This document shows, one piece after another, positions 1 to 60,329 of a DNA stretch of 64,000 bases (within the stretch, counting starts at the first letter, position 1; each line of letters begins with the position of its first letter). Source of the stretch: Apricaphanius iberus (taxonomy: Eukaryota > Chordata > Actinopteri > Cyprinodontiformes > Aphaniidae); contig JAPXFQ010000385.1 of assembly GCA_028564705.1 (NCBI GenBank), forward strand, positions 992,001-1,056,000. The letters run 5' to 3'. The notes under the pieces are model-generated. The model saw nothing but the letters and a program-made list of their open reading frames with translations, had not been told where the DNA came from and made no database searches. The position numbers and the translations under genes are program-made.

Positions 1-1416
1 AGGTAGGAGGGAGAGAGGATTAGACGAAGTGAGAGGTGTGGGGGGTAAAGGAAGCTTGACCTTAAGTGCCATTGTTTGAGCTCCTTTTCTTCCCCAAAAC
101 AGAATGAAAATCGCAACAAATTGACTGAGAAAAATTTTGTTGACTCCCCTGGTGGGATTTTTGTCCTTTGTAGCTTTCAGTGCTGAAATGGTCTGGCTTT
201 ATTTAGAAGTGTCTGCAGAGAGGACGTGAAAATTGCTGCTGTTATCATTTATTGATGCCCTTCTTATTATTGTAAGGCTTAGATTTGTGCTCCTAGAAGA
301 CAAGCGCCTAATGAAGATGATTGAAAACATCTCACAACTTCAGAAATGCTGTCATGGGTCAACATGCACTTTTGCTGCTTTTGTAAAAGCTCTTAAGGAA
401 TGGAAACACATGCAGGGCTGTGAGAAAAGGCGCATAGTCCCTCGCGGATTTCTTCTGTTTTTCAAACAAGTTTTCTTGCGAGTCAAAGATTAAATAAAAG
501 CAGGTTTTATATAATTATTTGATTTTAAAAATAAACAATTTGAAAACCACCTTTGTCCCCGGTGAAAATACCCCACCCCCCTTTAAATCAAGAATGAACA
601 GATTAGGCAAATATTTTTGCCTAATTTTCATCAGCCACACCCAGGCCCTATTACTGCCTGGTCAAGAAATCGATTCAGCAGAAATTCACACAACATGATG
701 TAAGCCAGAAGATTTCAAAAAGCAGCACATGATGCCCCAATCAGAGAAAATTGAAGAACAAATCATTCTCATCTATTATTCCAAAGCTGTGAGCCACCTT
801 TTTTCCCTTCATTTGAAATCAGGGCAAATATTTATTCACAGCACTGAAAGTTACTTAAACACATCTGAAAATATAAAGATGGATTTCATTTTGCTTTGTG
901 GGGTTGTTCTGGAAACGATGCTAATCTTTTTTTTATAGGTTTTTTTAAGTGAGTGACTTCAGTCTGAGTTTGAGCTTTGTTTTATTGCCTGAGTAGGTGG
1001 GTGAAACGCTCTATATTTCACACAGAGATAAACCACTCTGCACAGGCAAAGCAATCAGAGTGTATGTACCTAATAACAGCAGACTGTTTGAGAGTAAAGT
1101 GCAGTTTTAAAACATGTTCTGCTAGTTTCTAGTCTTACTTTTACAAAGTCCTTTTAATCTTTTAAAGCTAGAAGACAAAAAAAAAATTGGTGAATCATAA
1201 AAAGAAACAAGTGTTATATCACACTTAGAGAACATATTTTGGATTTTCAGTGTTTTCTGTCAGCGATTGTGCTGACGGTCTGTTTTTAGAGAGCGTAGAT
1301 AACAAACCAAATTCATATTCAGACTGTAGGAGAATTCACTAAGACAGCTGATTAAGTGCAGAAATTGGGCACCGTCAGAAAACTAGGTCTTCTCTTAATT
1401 GATCATATACTTCAGC
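1..1416. other. Upstream intron or 5' flank, nothing recognised
   Basis: AT-rich unique-looking DNA. The short ORFs here show no family motif and no splice context. No dpp6 alternative first exon is recognisable. Confidence 0.5.
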
Positions 1417-1612
1417 TTAGGCTACATTCACACTGCAGGCAAAATAACATCAAATCGGATTTTTTTGCCCCTGTGTGACCCTTATCCAATCATTTTATGA
1501 CAGTCTGAACAGCACAAATCCAATTTGTTTTTCAAATCCAACCCAGGTCACCTAAATATGTTACTAAACTGGATATCGGATGTTTTTGAAAAATGGCTTC
1601 AGTCTGAACGGT
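1417..1612. mobile_element. Fish MITE fragment
   Basis: It starts GGCTACATTCACACTGCAGG and ends GTCTGAACGG, with repeated AAATCGGATTTTTT-like and GTGACC motifs and the phrase ATGACAGTCTGAACAGCAC. I recognise this as a common teleost non-autonomous DNA element from memory; the superfamily is not determined. Confidence 0.6.
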
Positions 1613-2691
1613 TGTGTTGAATTAAATCTGTATTGTACATCACTGACACAGACAGACCATTGCCCTGCATAAGCTGTAACTGGCACCCATTAAGATGATT
1701 TTGAACATGGTACCCATGTTTATCTCTCAATCAAATCAGGACCCAAACCTCACTGGTTGATTTAAAACCTGTGACCCAAGCCAAGACCCGTACAGTCAGT
1801 GCGTTTACATGCAGCAAGAAAAAGTCAAATTATTGGACTTTTTCCTTCCATAAACAGAGTTCATTGTGTCTGACATCTTGTCTTCTTCTGCGCAAGGGGT
1901 CCTCTTTTGGGCCTTTGAACCGTACACACTGGGGCGTGTTTGTGGGGCATTTTTTTACAGTGTGAACACCCACCTAAAAATTTGATTCGGTCGAAAAATT
2001 GGGAGACATGAAAAATGATAAAAATCTGTATCAAAAATGACAAAGCTATTTTGACACTTGGAGTAGTACTGCTTTTACACCAACAAAAATACAGCCACAC
2101 TGTGTGGACATCTTATTTGCAAGCAAACCTGATCTAAAAAAGAAAGTAAAATATACAAGACTTTGCTACTACAGCAATTCTCACATGAGAAAGGATTGCT
2201 AACATTTGCAGACCTTCTTAGGTTCTTTATGGCATGTGAGCTGTATTTATACAGTAACTTACGCACCATTTGTCATTCATTTTGTATTTTGAACTCAGTT
2301 ACCAGTCTCTAAAGGATTTAGTTCACTCCTGTGCAAATTAGTTCTCCCATTTTGTGGCCACACATTGCCATTTCTTCCCAATGTGCTCTCATTTTATACC
2401 TGTTAAAGAAAATTATGTACTTTATGATAATGCTTGAGTTTGTTGTGTTTCATAAGTTATTATTTTGATTATCTATGGAGACAACAAATTACAAAAACGT
2501 TAAAATCTCAAATATTTTAACTTTGTCAAATCTAATTAATTTTATTTCATAGCACATTTCAAATGATTGCGGCTTTAATAACCATCTGGCCCAGTTAAAA
2601 TATTAAAGATTATAAACCTTGATTAAATCAAAACAAACTAATTCTGATAGACAAATTATATTGGATTCATATAAACACATTTCCTTACAGT
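1613..2691. other. Intergenic or intronic DNA with a short MITE-like fragment
   Basis: At 1795-1815 the sequence CAGTCAGTGCGTTTACATGC matches the left end of the element at 2692, so a fragment of that family lies near 1793-1850. The rest is AT-rich with nothing recognised. Confidence 0.4.
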
Positions 2692-3295
2692 CAGTGCGTA
2701 TAAATGCAGCAATAGAAAGTCAAATTAGTGCCTTAGTCCGTCTGAAATCGGACTTCTGAAGTGCGTGTATACACCTGAAGTTAAACCGAACTAGAGTTGG
2801 AGAAATCAAACTAAGGTATCCAGAAAAGGCGATTGGAAAATTGAATTTCTCTGCATGCAAACAACAGTCAGGAGAAGCAGAACTATTGGGACCCAGGGTA
2901 CTTCCCCTTCTGGAAGTGGAGAGGCCGCGGACGTGGGAACAGCCACAAAAAAACGAGCAGCAACAACGGCTGCAACACAATCAAACAGTGCAGTATCGTA
3001 TTGATCCAACTATAGGACGAGGTGTAATGCATCCGTTTCTGTGCTCATTGTGCACATCCTGCTTATACTCTTTCTGCTTCACTGACTTTGGTATTTGTTT
3101 ACTATCCGTGTGACTCTGGTCCAATGTCGGTGGGAAAGGGAGCATGTCGCCAGAGTCTAATGCACACCTTTCAATAATTCGATTTTCTGAATGACATGTA
3201 AACTGGGACACCACTCTCCACTTTGGTTATGCCATTTTTTCAGATTACTCCTAAATGCTTGATTTAGATGTGCATGTAAAAATGCCGAGTGTAGG
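2692..3295. mobile_element. Non-autonomous DNA transposon, about 600 bp
   Basis: Left end CAGTCAGTGCGTATAAATGC is loosely inverted at the right end, near 3270-3295 (TGCATGTAAAAATGC, GAGTGTAG). The interior is more GC-rich than its flanks and has no transposase motif. Ends are approximate and no target duplication was found. Confidence 0.45.
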
Positions 3296-3419
3296 ACAAT
3301 GAGTATTTAATTGTTGGGGTTATAAAGCAATTTTCTATCAAAGAGACTTCCTTTGCATGCACTTCCGTTTTATGTCCAAAAAGTTGGTTGTGACACAGCC
3401 AGCAGTGCAAAAATAAAAA

Positions 3420-3580
<161 letters not shown>

Positions 3581-5312
3581 CATTTCATCTGCAAGGTGAT
3601 GATAATGCCTCCAATAACTGTTAAAATGGAAAATAAGATGATTCTGAGTATGGCAAAGTGTTTTCACCCCAAATTATTCTACCTGATACTTACTTTGACA
3701 CTACTTATCTTCTCCTTTCAGCTTTATCAGCTAATGTTTAAACTTTTTGGGAAGCAGAGTTTTAGCACAAATGGCATGTAGAACATGTCACATTAATAGA
3801 TACTACTCTTAGAACACCAGGTAGTAGAGGCCCTATCTGCAAAGCTGTCATTAAATTGGAAAATGTTATTTCTGGCTCAGGGAGAGGTTGATATTGGCGT
3901 GTCTTACCTATCAAAGTATGATAACACAGGGGAATTAGGATCATTTCAATCTAGAATGTTCACCTCTTTCTGAACACATTTTCCTATGCAGCAATAAATC
4001 AGCTTATTGATGCTACTGCTTTTTTTCTATGTGTACTCAGTGGCTTCAGTATCGATTTGCTTTGCTGTTAGGCAAGCTGCAGAGATAGGAGGTGCAAGAC
4101 AAAGAAAACACAGGATCATCTTCAGCATTTAATTGAAAGTAACTGTCAGCGTTGCATTTTTGAGTATTCAAGACCTGTGTAGCAGGCTCTCCCTGCCGAA
4201 CAGTTGAACTGTCTCATTTTCACATGCACATGAACCTCTTGTTAACCTATGGATGGTTCACTGAGCTGCCCCATAAGCACTCTCACCGCTACAGGCAGCT
4301 GAGACCAGGCCTAATTGGTAACACGGTTATGAACAGCTGGACGGATACGGGTGGCTGGAGCTCCTCAGCCTCCTCAGTGTCTGTGAGCAGAAAGATTAAT
4401 GTGGAAAGCTGCTGTTTGTACACACAGATTGTGACCTCTAATTTAAAATCTCCAGACAGTAACCCTCTATTTGAGCTTCAACTTTTCATTCTGAAGGGCA
4501 TGTATTAAACTATTGAGGGTACTTAAGTATAATTATTCCAAACTGGGCTTATTTTTACCTAGAATACACAAATTGTGGTCTAATATTTAGCTCTAATCTT
4601 ATGCAGAAACTTTGAGTTGTCAGTTCATGAACTTTGGGCACAGGGTATGTGACATCTTTGCCCATTGGATATTCTTGTTTTTTACCTTTTCTTAACATTT
4701 TTGTTGTTGACTTGTAAACATAAATAATCTTTTTTTGCCCTCAATCCAAACTCTATAGCTTGCTTATATGCAACAAATTCTGTCTCATTTTTCCGTAATA
4801 TAACAATTCAAAATGTTGTCGCCCCCAAATACAGAGACATACCAAACAATCCTTGAATGTAACATTGCCAAAAACTAATTTCCAGCGCAACACTTAACAA
4901 AGGTCAAATTTTCATGGGGGACAAGGGGTCCTGGAAAAGACAAAAATATGTGGATTATGTTACCATCAGATGGAATAATTGTAAGAATATAAATCCAATG
5001 TTAATATGACGCGTCAGCAAACTTTACAAACCTTAGAGGCATGTTCCCTTTTGCTCTTTCTTACCCAGAATGTTCTAGAGCCGCAAAACTTACACATGAC
5101 CTTTGAGCAAAAAGGTAGTTAATCTTGTTTGTTAAGAACTCTTTATTATATTCTGACATAGGTGCTGTTTTGATGCGTAGACATACTAACTTCTTATACA
5201 TGAGGCTTCTTGCTTTCAGTAAAACTTCCCAGTGGAGAACAGCAAGTAGCCATAGAAATAAAGTTAAAAAGCTCACACGATGAACAAAGTTTTGTGACCG
5301 GGTTTGGTCTTC
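3581..5312. other. Nothing recognised
   Basis: AT-rich sequence with short chance ORFs only; no repeat family or splice-flanked exon is visible. Confidence 0.45.
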
Positions 5313-5316
5313 TTAA

Positions 5317-5821
5317 AGGGACAGTGTGTAGTTTTTGCAGTACATCTTTGAAAATAGCCATTAACGTATTATGTAATAATAAATACGTAAAGCAGATTAA
5401 TTGCGAAATATTGGCGATATTGTAAAATTTTATTTTAAAAATCAGTTTTAAAATACACAGGCACAGGTCCTCTTTTCAGGGGAAAGCCATATTAAATGAC
5501 GTCTTTACTTCTACAAGAGCCCGGATGGACAAAGCGCACAGAACAAGCCCGCTACTAAAACATTGATTTCCCCTCAAAATGCAAAAAAGTTTAGCCATAA
5601 ATACATTTTTACCTCTTCGCTAGTTCCAAGCGATGAAAGAGAGACTGATGTGCTTGTCATGTTGCTGCAAATAGATAATTCTCAGGGAATTGAACGTTTG
5701 AAAACAGCACTAGTTGGACCTCCATTGTTGAGTTTCTTACTCGAAGACACAGATACCGCATGCTTTGTGATAATTAAGGTATGCACTGCCCCCTACTGGC
5801 CGAAAATTACACACTGTGCCT
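5317..5821 (+). mobile_element. MITE copy 1, 505 bp, TTAA target duplication
   Basis: Bounded by TTAA at 5313-5316 and 5822-5825. Termini AGGGACAGTGTGTAG and (inverted) AGGCACAGTGTGTAA form the inverted repeat. Internal landmarks include CAAGAGCCCGGATGGACAAA and GACCTCCATTGTTGAGTTTC. A copy in the opposite orientation is at 57367. No coding capacity. TTAA duplication suggests piggyBac-type mobilisation; this is inference. Confidence 0.8.
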
Positions 5822-5825
5822 TTAA

Positions 5826-8800
5826 GGGTGATTTTTTTATTTATTTTGACCAGGGCTGGATTTAGGAGGATGCAGGCCTCTGGGCTTAAACAAATTAGTG
5901 GCTACTTGCTAAAATGAAAAATAAACAAATGTCAGAAGTACTTATCCAATCAGATAGAACATGAATATAAACAAATAAGTTTTTAAAAAGGTAAGATCAG
6001 GCAACACAACAGTTTGCAAGAAATATCCTAACCACTAACACCAAACCTTTTCAGTGATGAGTTAAATAGTTGTCACATAGATAAACTTGAAGCTACGTTT
6101 TTGGATTATTATTTTTTATTCGCTGCAAAGTCCTTTACAAGATCACTAAAGCTCAGCTTTCTCACTAAATTGCTCTCAAGAGACCTGAGAGTTAAATTAT
6201 TTACCTTTTCCTTTCCCATTGTGGATCTGTATCTATTTTTTTATTATTTTAGGCTCATCATGTGCATTTGTGAAGGTAACAACTGAGCTGAATTTCCACA
6301 TTTGGCAAGATGTCCTGTATGTTTTTTTTCTCTCTAATTAACTGTAAAAAAAGGTGGAGCAGATGTGATGCCTTTACCACAAATAAAATCTTTAAACTAG
6401 ACAATCTCTTCGAGAAAGTCCATCTCCAGGTCAGTTGAATACTTCATGCAGAGATGAGATTCTTTGTTTCTTTGCTCGGTAACAGTAACATTAGATTGTT
6501 CAGGAAGCCAAAAGTGTTGTTGAGGTTATCATATGTAGCATATGTAGCAGTGCTACTTCTGTGAACCTGTGGAACTGTTATTGCTTTTTCAAGGAGCTGA
6601 GGAATGCAATGCCAAAACGTACACACTCAAGCGTCCTCGCTTCTTTTCTAGTTCCTGCATTTGATTTGTGTCATTAAAAGCAGCAGTCCCCTACCTTTTT
6701 TGCCACAGACTGTTTTATTATCAGAAAATATTAGCATGGATCGTGGATGAAATCAATAAAATAGAAATATACAACTGGGACAAAAACTGAGTGTTTTTTT
6801 AAAAAAATAGGATGATCATATTTACTGTATGTTGCAAAAAAAGAGGTCACTTGGTCAGGCTGTAAAAAAAACTTTCCAGACTTTCAAGACTTGATTTTAA
6901 CATATTGAAAGTTTACATTATCTATGTGGTTAGAGTAAACGGTAAAAAATAACTTAAGATAGGCTTTCAGAAGTCAGCAAGTACAATAATGAATTTAAAA
7001 TCTCTGGAAATTATTTAATAATATAAATTATTTTCCTTCCAAATTACAAAAATTACCAGTAGCAATAATTGTTTACTTTTTAAAATAATACTGGACAACA
7101 ATTAATTAAACAGCTTAAATAATATTTTGAGCAAACAAGTATTATCTTCTTTTCAAGGTTTTGAAAAACTAAAAAGCAGCAGTCTCAAAAAGACAATAAC
7201 AAGTGTATTCTGCAGTCTTTAGTTTTCATCTTCATCGTCCTCAGTCACTTCATAGATGAACTCTTACTTTGCACAGCGTTCTTATAGTTTTTGTGTCCAT
7301 GTGGACCTGCTGGATGTTTGCTACTTTTGTCAAACACAGAAACACATATGCAAGCATGCCAGCTCTGTTAGTCTATAAAGCTACACTTGTGCTTTGATAT
7401 CTTGTAAACGGTCGCAATGCTGCGCAGGAACACGGCGCAGCACATCGCAGCACAGCAAGTTCTGTTCCTCCTATGAACGGATCAGAACCAGCCACTATTC
7501 AGCAGCTTGGGGAGGATGTCAGATTAGAAATGAGCTGTTGTGCTGCATGTATTACACCAGTCAGTTTAAGTTTACTTATTACATTTTGCTATTATTACAT
7601 CCCCCTGGATGCTCCAGACAGCACATCGACAGTGGACATGTTTTTTTGCTCATAACTAGAGAGCTGCTGGTTCACACGCCGGCTCTGGCTGTCTCAGTCA
7701 ATCAGACTTCATGTTAAAGACGCTTCAGAGTTGCCAGGGGCATCAGTGTACGACTCTTTGTGTTGGTTCGGATGTAGTGGGTGAATGGGTGAATGACTAC
7801 ATGTAGTGTAAGGGTTAATCTTCTTAAAACTTTTTTTTTTTTTGGCAAAATCTTTGGATTCAGTTTCTAGGCCCTAAAGGTGCAACACGTGGCTCTGGAA
7901 CACAGTACCAGTCTAATGAATGACATCATATGGAAATAAGAGGCACTGCAAATGCCTAACCAGGATTAACCAGATGAAATTAGGTATTAATGCCAAATAG
8001 GCAAAATATGAACCAGTTATTGTCTGAACTGGATATTAGAATCGCAAGGCTGGTACCTAAAATTGCCTTGCCTAAAAGATCCAGGTTGCTGTGTTACGAT
8101 CAGGATCACCTATCAATGTTGATTTAGTAGTCACCTTTTCACTGCCCACTAATAGTCTCTCAGTTATCATTGATGTCTTTCATGAAATGTATTTTAGCTA
8201 TGGTAGGATAACAAATTGTTCCCTTTTAACTATAAGCATGTTAATAAAAAGGCAGGTGGAATTTCTTAGATAAAAGTACACAAGGAAGAGAGAAAAATAA
8301 CGTATGCAAACTCAGTTAACCTCTATTTTAACAGCGCAATCTAGCAACAGTGGGGAGGATAAAAAATCCCATTTATAATTTTTTCCACTAATAGCATTTT
8401 TAGGTGATCTTTCACCATGGAATTTAACGGTGATCCTATCGGCGGTGAAAGGGTTTACATGTTTTTCCATCTTCCGTTCAAAATCTTTGTTCTTTATGAC
8501 TTTGTCTCTGACCTGTTTTAAGAACATCTTCTAATTCTTTGAGCTGCTTGAATGATTTTTCCCTTCACACAACAGGTAAACAGCACATCTATTTATACAA
8601 TGTGACATTTAGATTTCCCACTGGTGCACTTTAGTTTTTGTTTTGCTTTTTTATTCTGTGACATTGAAAGGTGACTGGAAGCACCAGGTTTTAATTTAGT
8701 GCTTAAACTGAAGGAGGATGAGTTTATATGCAGGCATTTCTTTTACCATTTAAGCATCCAAACTGAAGTAATTACTTGATTTTTTTTCACATTATTAAAC

Positions 8801-9289
8801 GAAAAGTAACTTAGTCACATTTTCAAGGAAAATCATACTGTAAGAGCATTAGCAGTGATTGTTGTTTTACAGGGGACTGATCTCTTATTTATCAGAAAAA
8901 TGTTTTTCAGTTCTAACTGAAAGCTTTTATATTTATTTTTTACAGACTGATATAAATAGTAGAGCTATCAATCAATCATGGTCCCAAAAGATGAGTAAAT
9001 TGGCGTTTAGCCCTCTTCGAATGCTACTAAGAAAACCATCTGTTTCCTCTTCTTTCGAATGGACACAATATGCTACAAGTGATAGATGATGTGTTTTTGC
9101 CAGGGGAATCACACAATAACAGCAGAGCTCAATTTGCCTCTTTGACCTGAAAGTTCAAGACATATGCTTTTGGGTATGGGCCAGCCATCTTTGGCCACCA
9201 GTCTGCTGCCTCCCACATGTCTGCTTTTAAAATGTTTTCTGTGTCCTGTGGATTTTTCCAGTAGAAGCGCCTCAAACAGTGCTGATTAG
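5826..9289. other. AT-rich DNA with small repeat fragments
   Basis: Near 6682-6780, GCAGTCCCCTACCTTTTTTG followed by a CACAGACTG stretch resembles a decayed hAT element end. Near 7765-7810, GTGGGTGAATGGGTGAATGA resembles a fish SINE tail. The rest is unassigned. Confidence 0.4.
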
Positions 9290-9500
9290 CTGTCTACCAT
9301 CTGCTGGGCTGTGTGAGTGGAGCACCTCATTATTCTGGCCGTTGCGCCTGCTCTGAAGCCGTCGCTCTACTCCAGCTATCAGGGAAAGCTGCGGGGACTC
9401 CTCGTACGCGAGCAGCGGGGAGCGGCTCGATGATTGCAGAGTTATAGTGCAGGGAAAGTGGTTGAGTTGTAAGCATCTGTCTGTCAAAGAATGAGTCGTT
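9290..9500. other. CpG-rich patch upstream of the transmembrane exon
   Basis: About 11 CpG dinucleotides fall in 9330-9440 within an AT-rich, CpG-poor setting. It could be a small CpG island, a promoter for an alternative first exon, or an unrecognised repeat. No start codon with a usable donor was found in it. Confidence 0.35.
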
Positions 9501-11028
9501 CTACGGCCAATCTCTGCTATCCAGCTGTGATAGTACAACGTGCTTGTGTCTTATTTGTGATGAAGTGAATTTTAAAACACCAAGTGCATCCAAGGTCATC
9601 CTGAGATATTATCTATTCAATGGGATATATCATACTGTCTCATCAAGTTGTTATATTAATGAAAGGGGTACTTTTTTCTTTGTGTTGTAACTCTCAGGGA
9701 TTTTAATCACTTTATTATCCAATAACCAACTAGTCTTTGATATTTACCAAAGATCAAATCATTCTCATTGCATATTTATATTATTAACTGTATCTGAACT
9801 TTTCCATGGTATTATAACTGTATTTCAAAGAAGAGTAGATTTTAAATAAATTTCAAGTTCCTGTGTTGCTAAACAAATCTACCTCAGAATCTGTCAGCAT
9901 TCACACCAGAATCCACTGAGAACAAGGAGTAAAGGTCTTTCTCAAATCTGACAAATTCCCTGTCGATTTGAGGCACATCTGGCGACAGAAGACAGCAATG
10001 ACACCATCGGTCAGTTTACAACATGGTGTCTTTGTGATTTAATGGTCTCTTTCGCTCCAGGTTTGGGTTCCTGGAGATTCTTCACTTTAGATAATAATAA
10101 AAAAGACTGTGATTGCAAACAGGGCACATTGGAAAAAAGTTCCTAAATAGAGCTAAGCACTTGTTGAAGATGGGAGGAAAACACAGTTACAGTGTCTCAC
10201 AGATCATATTTAAAATAGACAACATAAAATAGAGTATGACAAAAAACATAAAAGCAAATTTTTTGTATAGCTTATGGTATACAGTAGGAAGTAGTAGTAG
10301 GAAGGCCCTGAAGTTAGGTAAGCTTGGTTTTAATTTTTTTTTTCAAATGCTAGAGAGGACAATTATCAAATTATTTAAATGCACTCTAAAATAAGTGATT
10401 CAATACACATACTATAGGCTAAGAAACCCTTTTCTTCTCTCTGATGCTGGAGGGAGCATTGGTAGTTTTTGACCGGGCCACAATATTTTTTGCCCTTTCT
10501 ATCAAAGTACCAACTAGAAAAGCGCAGAACTCCTCACTCATTCTTGGTCCCTCACTGCAAAGCTTTCCTCAAAAATGACATCAAAATCTATATATATAGC
10601 TAGTGTGAGCTGTTGAGCACTCTGCCTTGCATGTTTTGGATCCTTCCGTGCTTTATAGTATATTTAGCAGTGAATCGTACAATGTTTTGTGAACCATTGT
10701 TACAAAAGGAACATAGAAGGTTTAAGTTCATGAGCTCTTGTTTTGTCTCATATGAGACAGTCAAGTGCAACTGCAGGTGCTTTTATATAAAAAGAATGAT
10801 ATAACAGTCCAATAGATCACAAAGACATCCTCTGTTTTTTTTAAAAAAAGGTTTATTTTGAGAAAAAGGCTTTAGTTTGGCTAAGCTGTGGGTTAATTTT
10901 GATCTGTTATGAAATCCAGCTGATCAGTGTAAGCAGGCAGAACAACAAAAAACCCAGGGAAATTTTAAAGGTTTGTTAACACTGCATGTGTTTATGTTAT
11001 GAACTTCTCATATTAATGTCATTTTTAG
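9501..11028. other. Intron leading to dpp6 exon 1, nothing recognised
   Basis: AT-rich; contains A and T runs and no recognised repeat. Ends at the AG before 11029. Confidence 0.5.
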
Positions 11029-58264
<47,236 letters not shown>

Positions 58265-59330
58265 ACCTGCCCCCCCACCCCGTCCACCCTCAGGCAGCCC
58301 TGGCCAACCTCCTTATCACAGCACAATATGCAACAAATCTAACCTAAAGTCTTCGCCACCTGCCGTCCAATCCGATTTTAGCTGTATTCTGAAGCACCTG
58401 CATGTGCTAACAGGGCTTGATCCTCTCTGTTTAACTCAACTCTGGCTTCTTTCAAGGAAACCAGTCAGACAGAGGATGATTAAATCTCAGATAGGAACAG
58501 CAGAATTTCTCTTCGACTATCTGGAGCAGTCCTCCCTCTTGTGGACAAACAGAGGATTGACTACAATTCAGCATTGCTACTCTAAACCCAAAAAGGCAGG
58601 CTAAGCTAAGTGCTTTGCTGATTATTCCCATATGAAGATGTAACTTTTTGATGGCTGCCAGTTTATGATAAACTTGTCAACTAACTTGATTATTGTGTTC
58701 ATGGATATTCAGAGTTGTTTTTCAGATTCTCTGTTCAGTGTCTTACTGTGTGTAAGTGGATGCATCGGCCCATAGTGGCTTTAGAACATGAAGGCACAAT
58801 GTTTAAACCTGTTATGCTCAAAGATTGTATAAATAATGAGGTTTGAATATTTTTTTTGTGCCCACATTTCTTAATAGAGTTCTCGTTTTAGTCACTGTGC
58901 CTTACTGTGGGGGAGATGTTCATGTTAAGAGCCCACACGTCACTACAAAATGAGCAAACATGGTCCAAACAGAGCAACTGAGACATTTATGGTTTTGAAT
59001 ACTTTTTTTTTTACGCTCCTCGTAATTGGGAAAGAGCTTCATGGAAAATAAACAGATATCTGCTTGAAGGGGAATGGCATATAACAATCCCACATGTAAC
59101 CATTTCTTAGTTTGCAGTTTACCCATGTTTAATGTGGTTTTCAGCGTTTGGTAAATTCTTCGCTTTATGTCCTACCAAGTCTTTCCTTGTCACCTCATTT
59201 CTTTATCGTCTGTGGTTTCCAGTCAGATGCTGTATAAAGTGTAAAAAAACTGACATGAAGTCTGTATGTTGTATGTGCAACTTGTATATAAAGCATTTTG
59301 AAATGTATTTTGTCTTTAATTTAATCGTTT
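58265..59330 (+). other. dpp6: dpp6 3' untranslated region (extent inferred)
   Basis: About 1.07 kb of non-repetitive sequence between the stop codon and the 5' break of the RTE element. It starts pyrimidine- and C-rich and becomes AT-rich. No second gene is seen. The cleavage site cannot be fixed; one AATAAA lies at 59047. Confidence 0.55.
59047..59052 (+). promoter_or_regulatory. dpp6: Candidate polyadenylation signal AATAAA
   Basis: A canonical AATAAA about 780 bp after the stop codon, the clearest hexamer before the RTE element. No transcript evidence is available. Confidence 0.35.
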
Positions 59331-59420
59331 CCAGAATCGAAACACACAGACTCCTGTGGCGCAGGAAGGAGAGGAGGAAGGCATGTTGGTAGGCGGAGAG
59401 AAAAGAGGAAATTCAAGAGT

Positions 59421-59675
59421 GTGGGACTGAGAGTAGGGACTTTGAATGTTGGGACTATGACAGGTAAAGCTAGAGAGCTGGTGGGCATGATGCAGAGAAG
59501 GAAAGTGGATATTCTATGTGTTCTGGAGACCGGGTGGAAAGGTAGCAAGGCTAGAAGCTTAGGAGAAGAGTTCAAGTTGTTCTACCATGGTGTAGAAGGA
59601 AAGAGAAATGGAGTAGGAGTTATCTTGAACGAGGAATTCGCTATGAATGTCCTGGAAGTGAAAAGTGTCAGATAG
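59421..59675 (+). pseudogene. RTE endonuclease, N-terminal fragment
   Basis: Reads LRVGTLNVGTMTGKARELVG, RRKVDILCVLETGWKGSKAR and GVGVILNEEFA. In the family the motif is LCVQETRWKG: Gln before the catalytic Glu is replaced by Leu here, with the Glu kept. A stop and frameshifts follow; the later endonuclease motifs near 59690-59870 are degraded. Confidence 0.85.
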
Positions 59676-60329
59676 GTTGATGAATCTGAAGCTTATAATG
59701 GAAGGAATAATGATTAATGTTGTAGTGGTTATGCCCCACAGGTAGGATGTTAGAAGAGAAGCAGAAATTTTGGAGTGAACAAGATGATTTGATGCAGAGT
59801 ATCCTAAGAGTTGAGAGGGTGGTGATTGGTGCAGATTTCCAAAAGAGGCAGGAAAATAGGGTGACATAGGGTGGAGGTAGAAGCTAGCAGGTGGACTACA
59901 TCTTATGTAGACATGATCTGAAGGAGATTAGTGACTGCAAAGTATTGGTGGTTGAGAGTGTAGCTAGAGAGCATAGGATAGTGGTATGTAGGATGAAACT
60001 GATGGTGAGGATGGTGAAGAGAACAAAGACCGAGCAGAGGACCAAGTGGTGGAAACTTAAAAAAAGAAGAGTGTTGTAAGATTTTCAGGAAGGAGTTGAG
60101 ACAGGCTCTTGCTGGCCAGGAGGTTCTCCCTGATGACTGGACACCTACAGCTAATGTGATTATGGAGACTGATAGGAGGGTACTTGGTGTGTCTTCTGGA
60201 AGGAGTAAAGTAGATAAGGAGACTTGGTCGTGGAACAATGAAGTCCAGGAACATATACAGAGAAAGGAGCTAGCTAAGAAGAAGTGGGAAACTGAGAGGA
60301 CTGAGGAGAGCAGACAGGAGTAAAGGGAG

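Noticed and set aside
9352..9435. Plus-strand SLYSSYQGK reading in the CpG-rich patch, faintly like the start of the long DPP6 N-terminus (SLY....GK)
   Set aside because: No ATG in frame after an upstream stop, and a stop comes before any donor; the likeness covers only a few residues.
9272..9538. 88-codon minus-strand ORF in the CpG-rich patch
   Set aside because: No motif; an open frame is expected from the local GC content.
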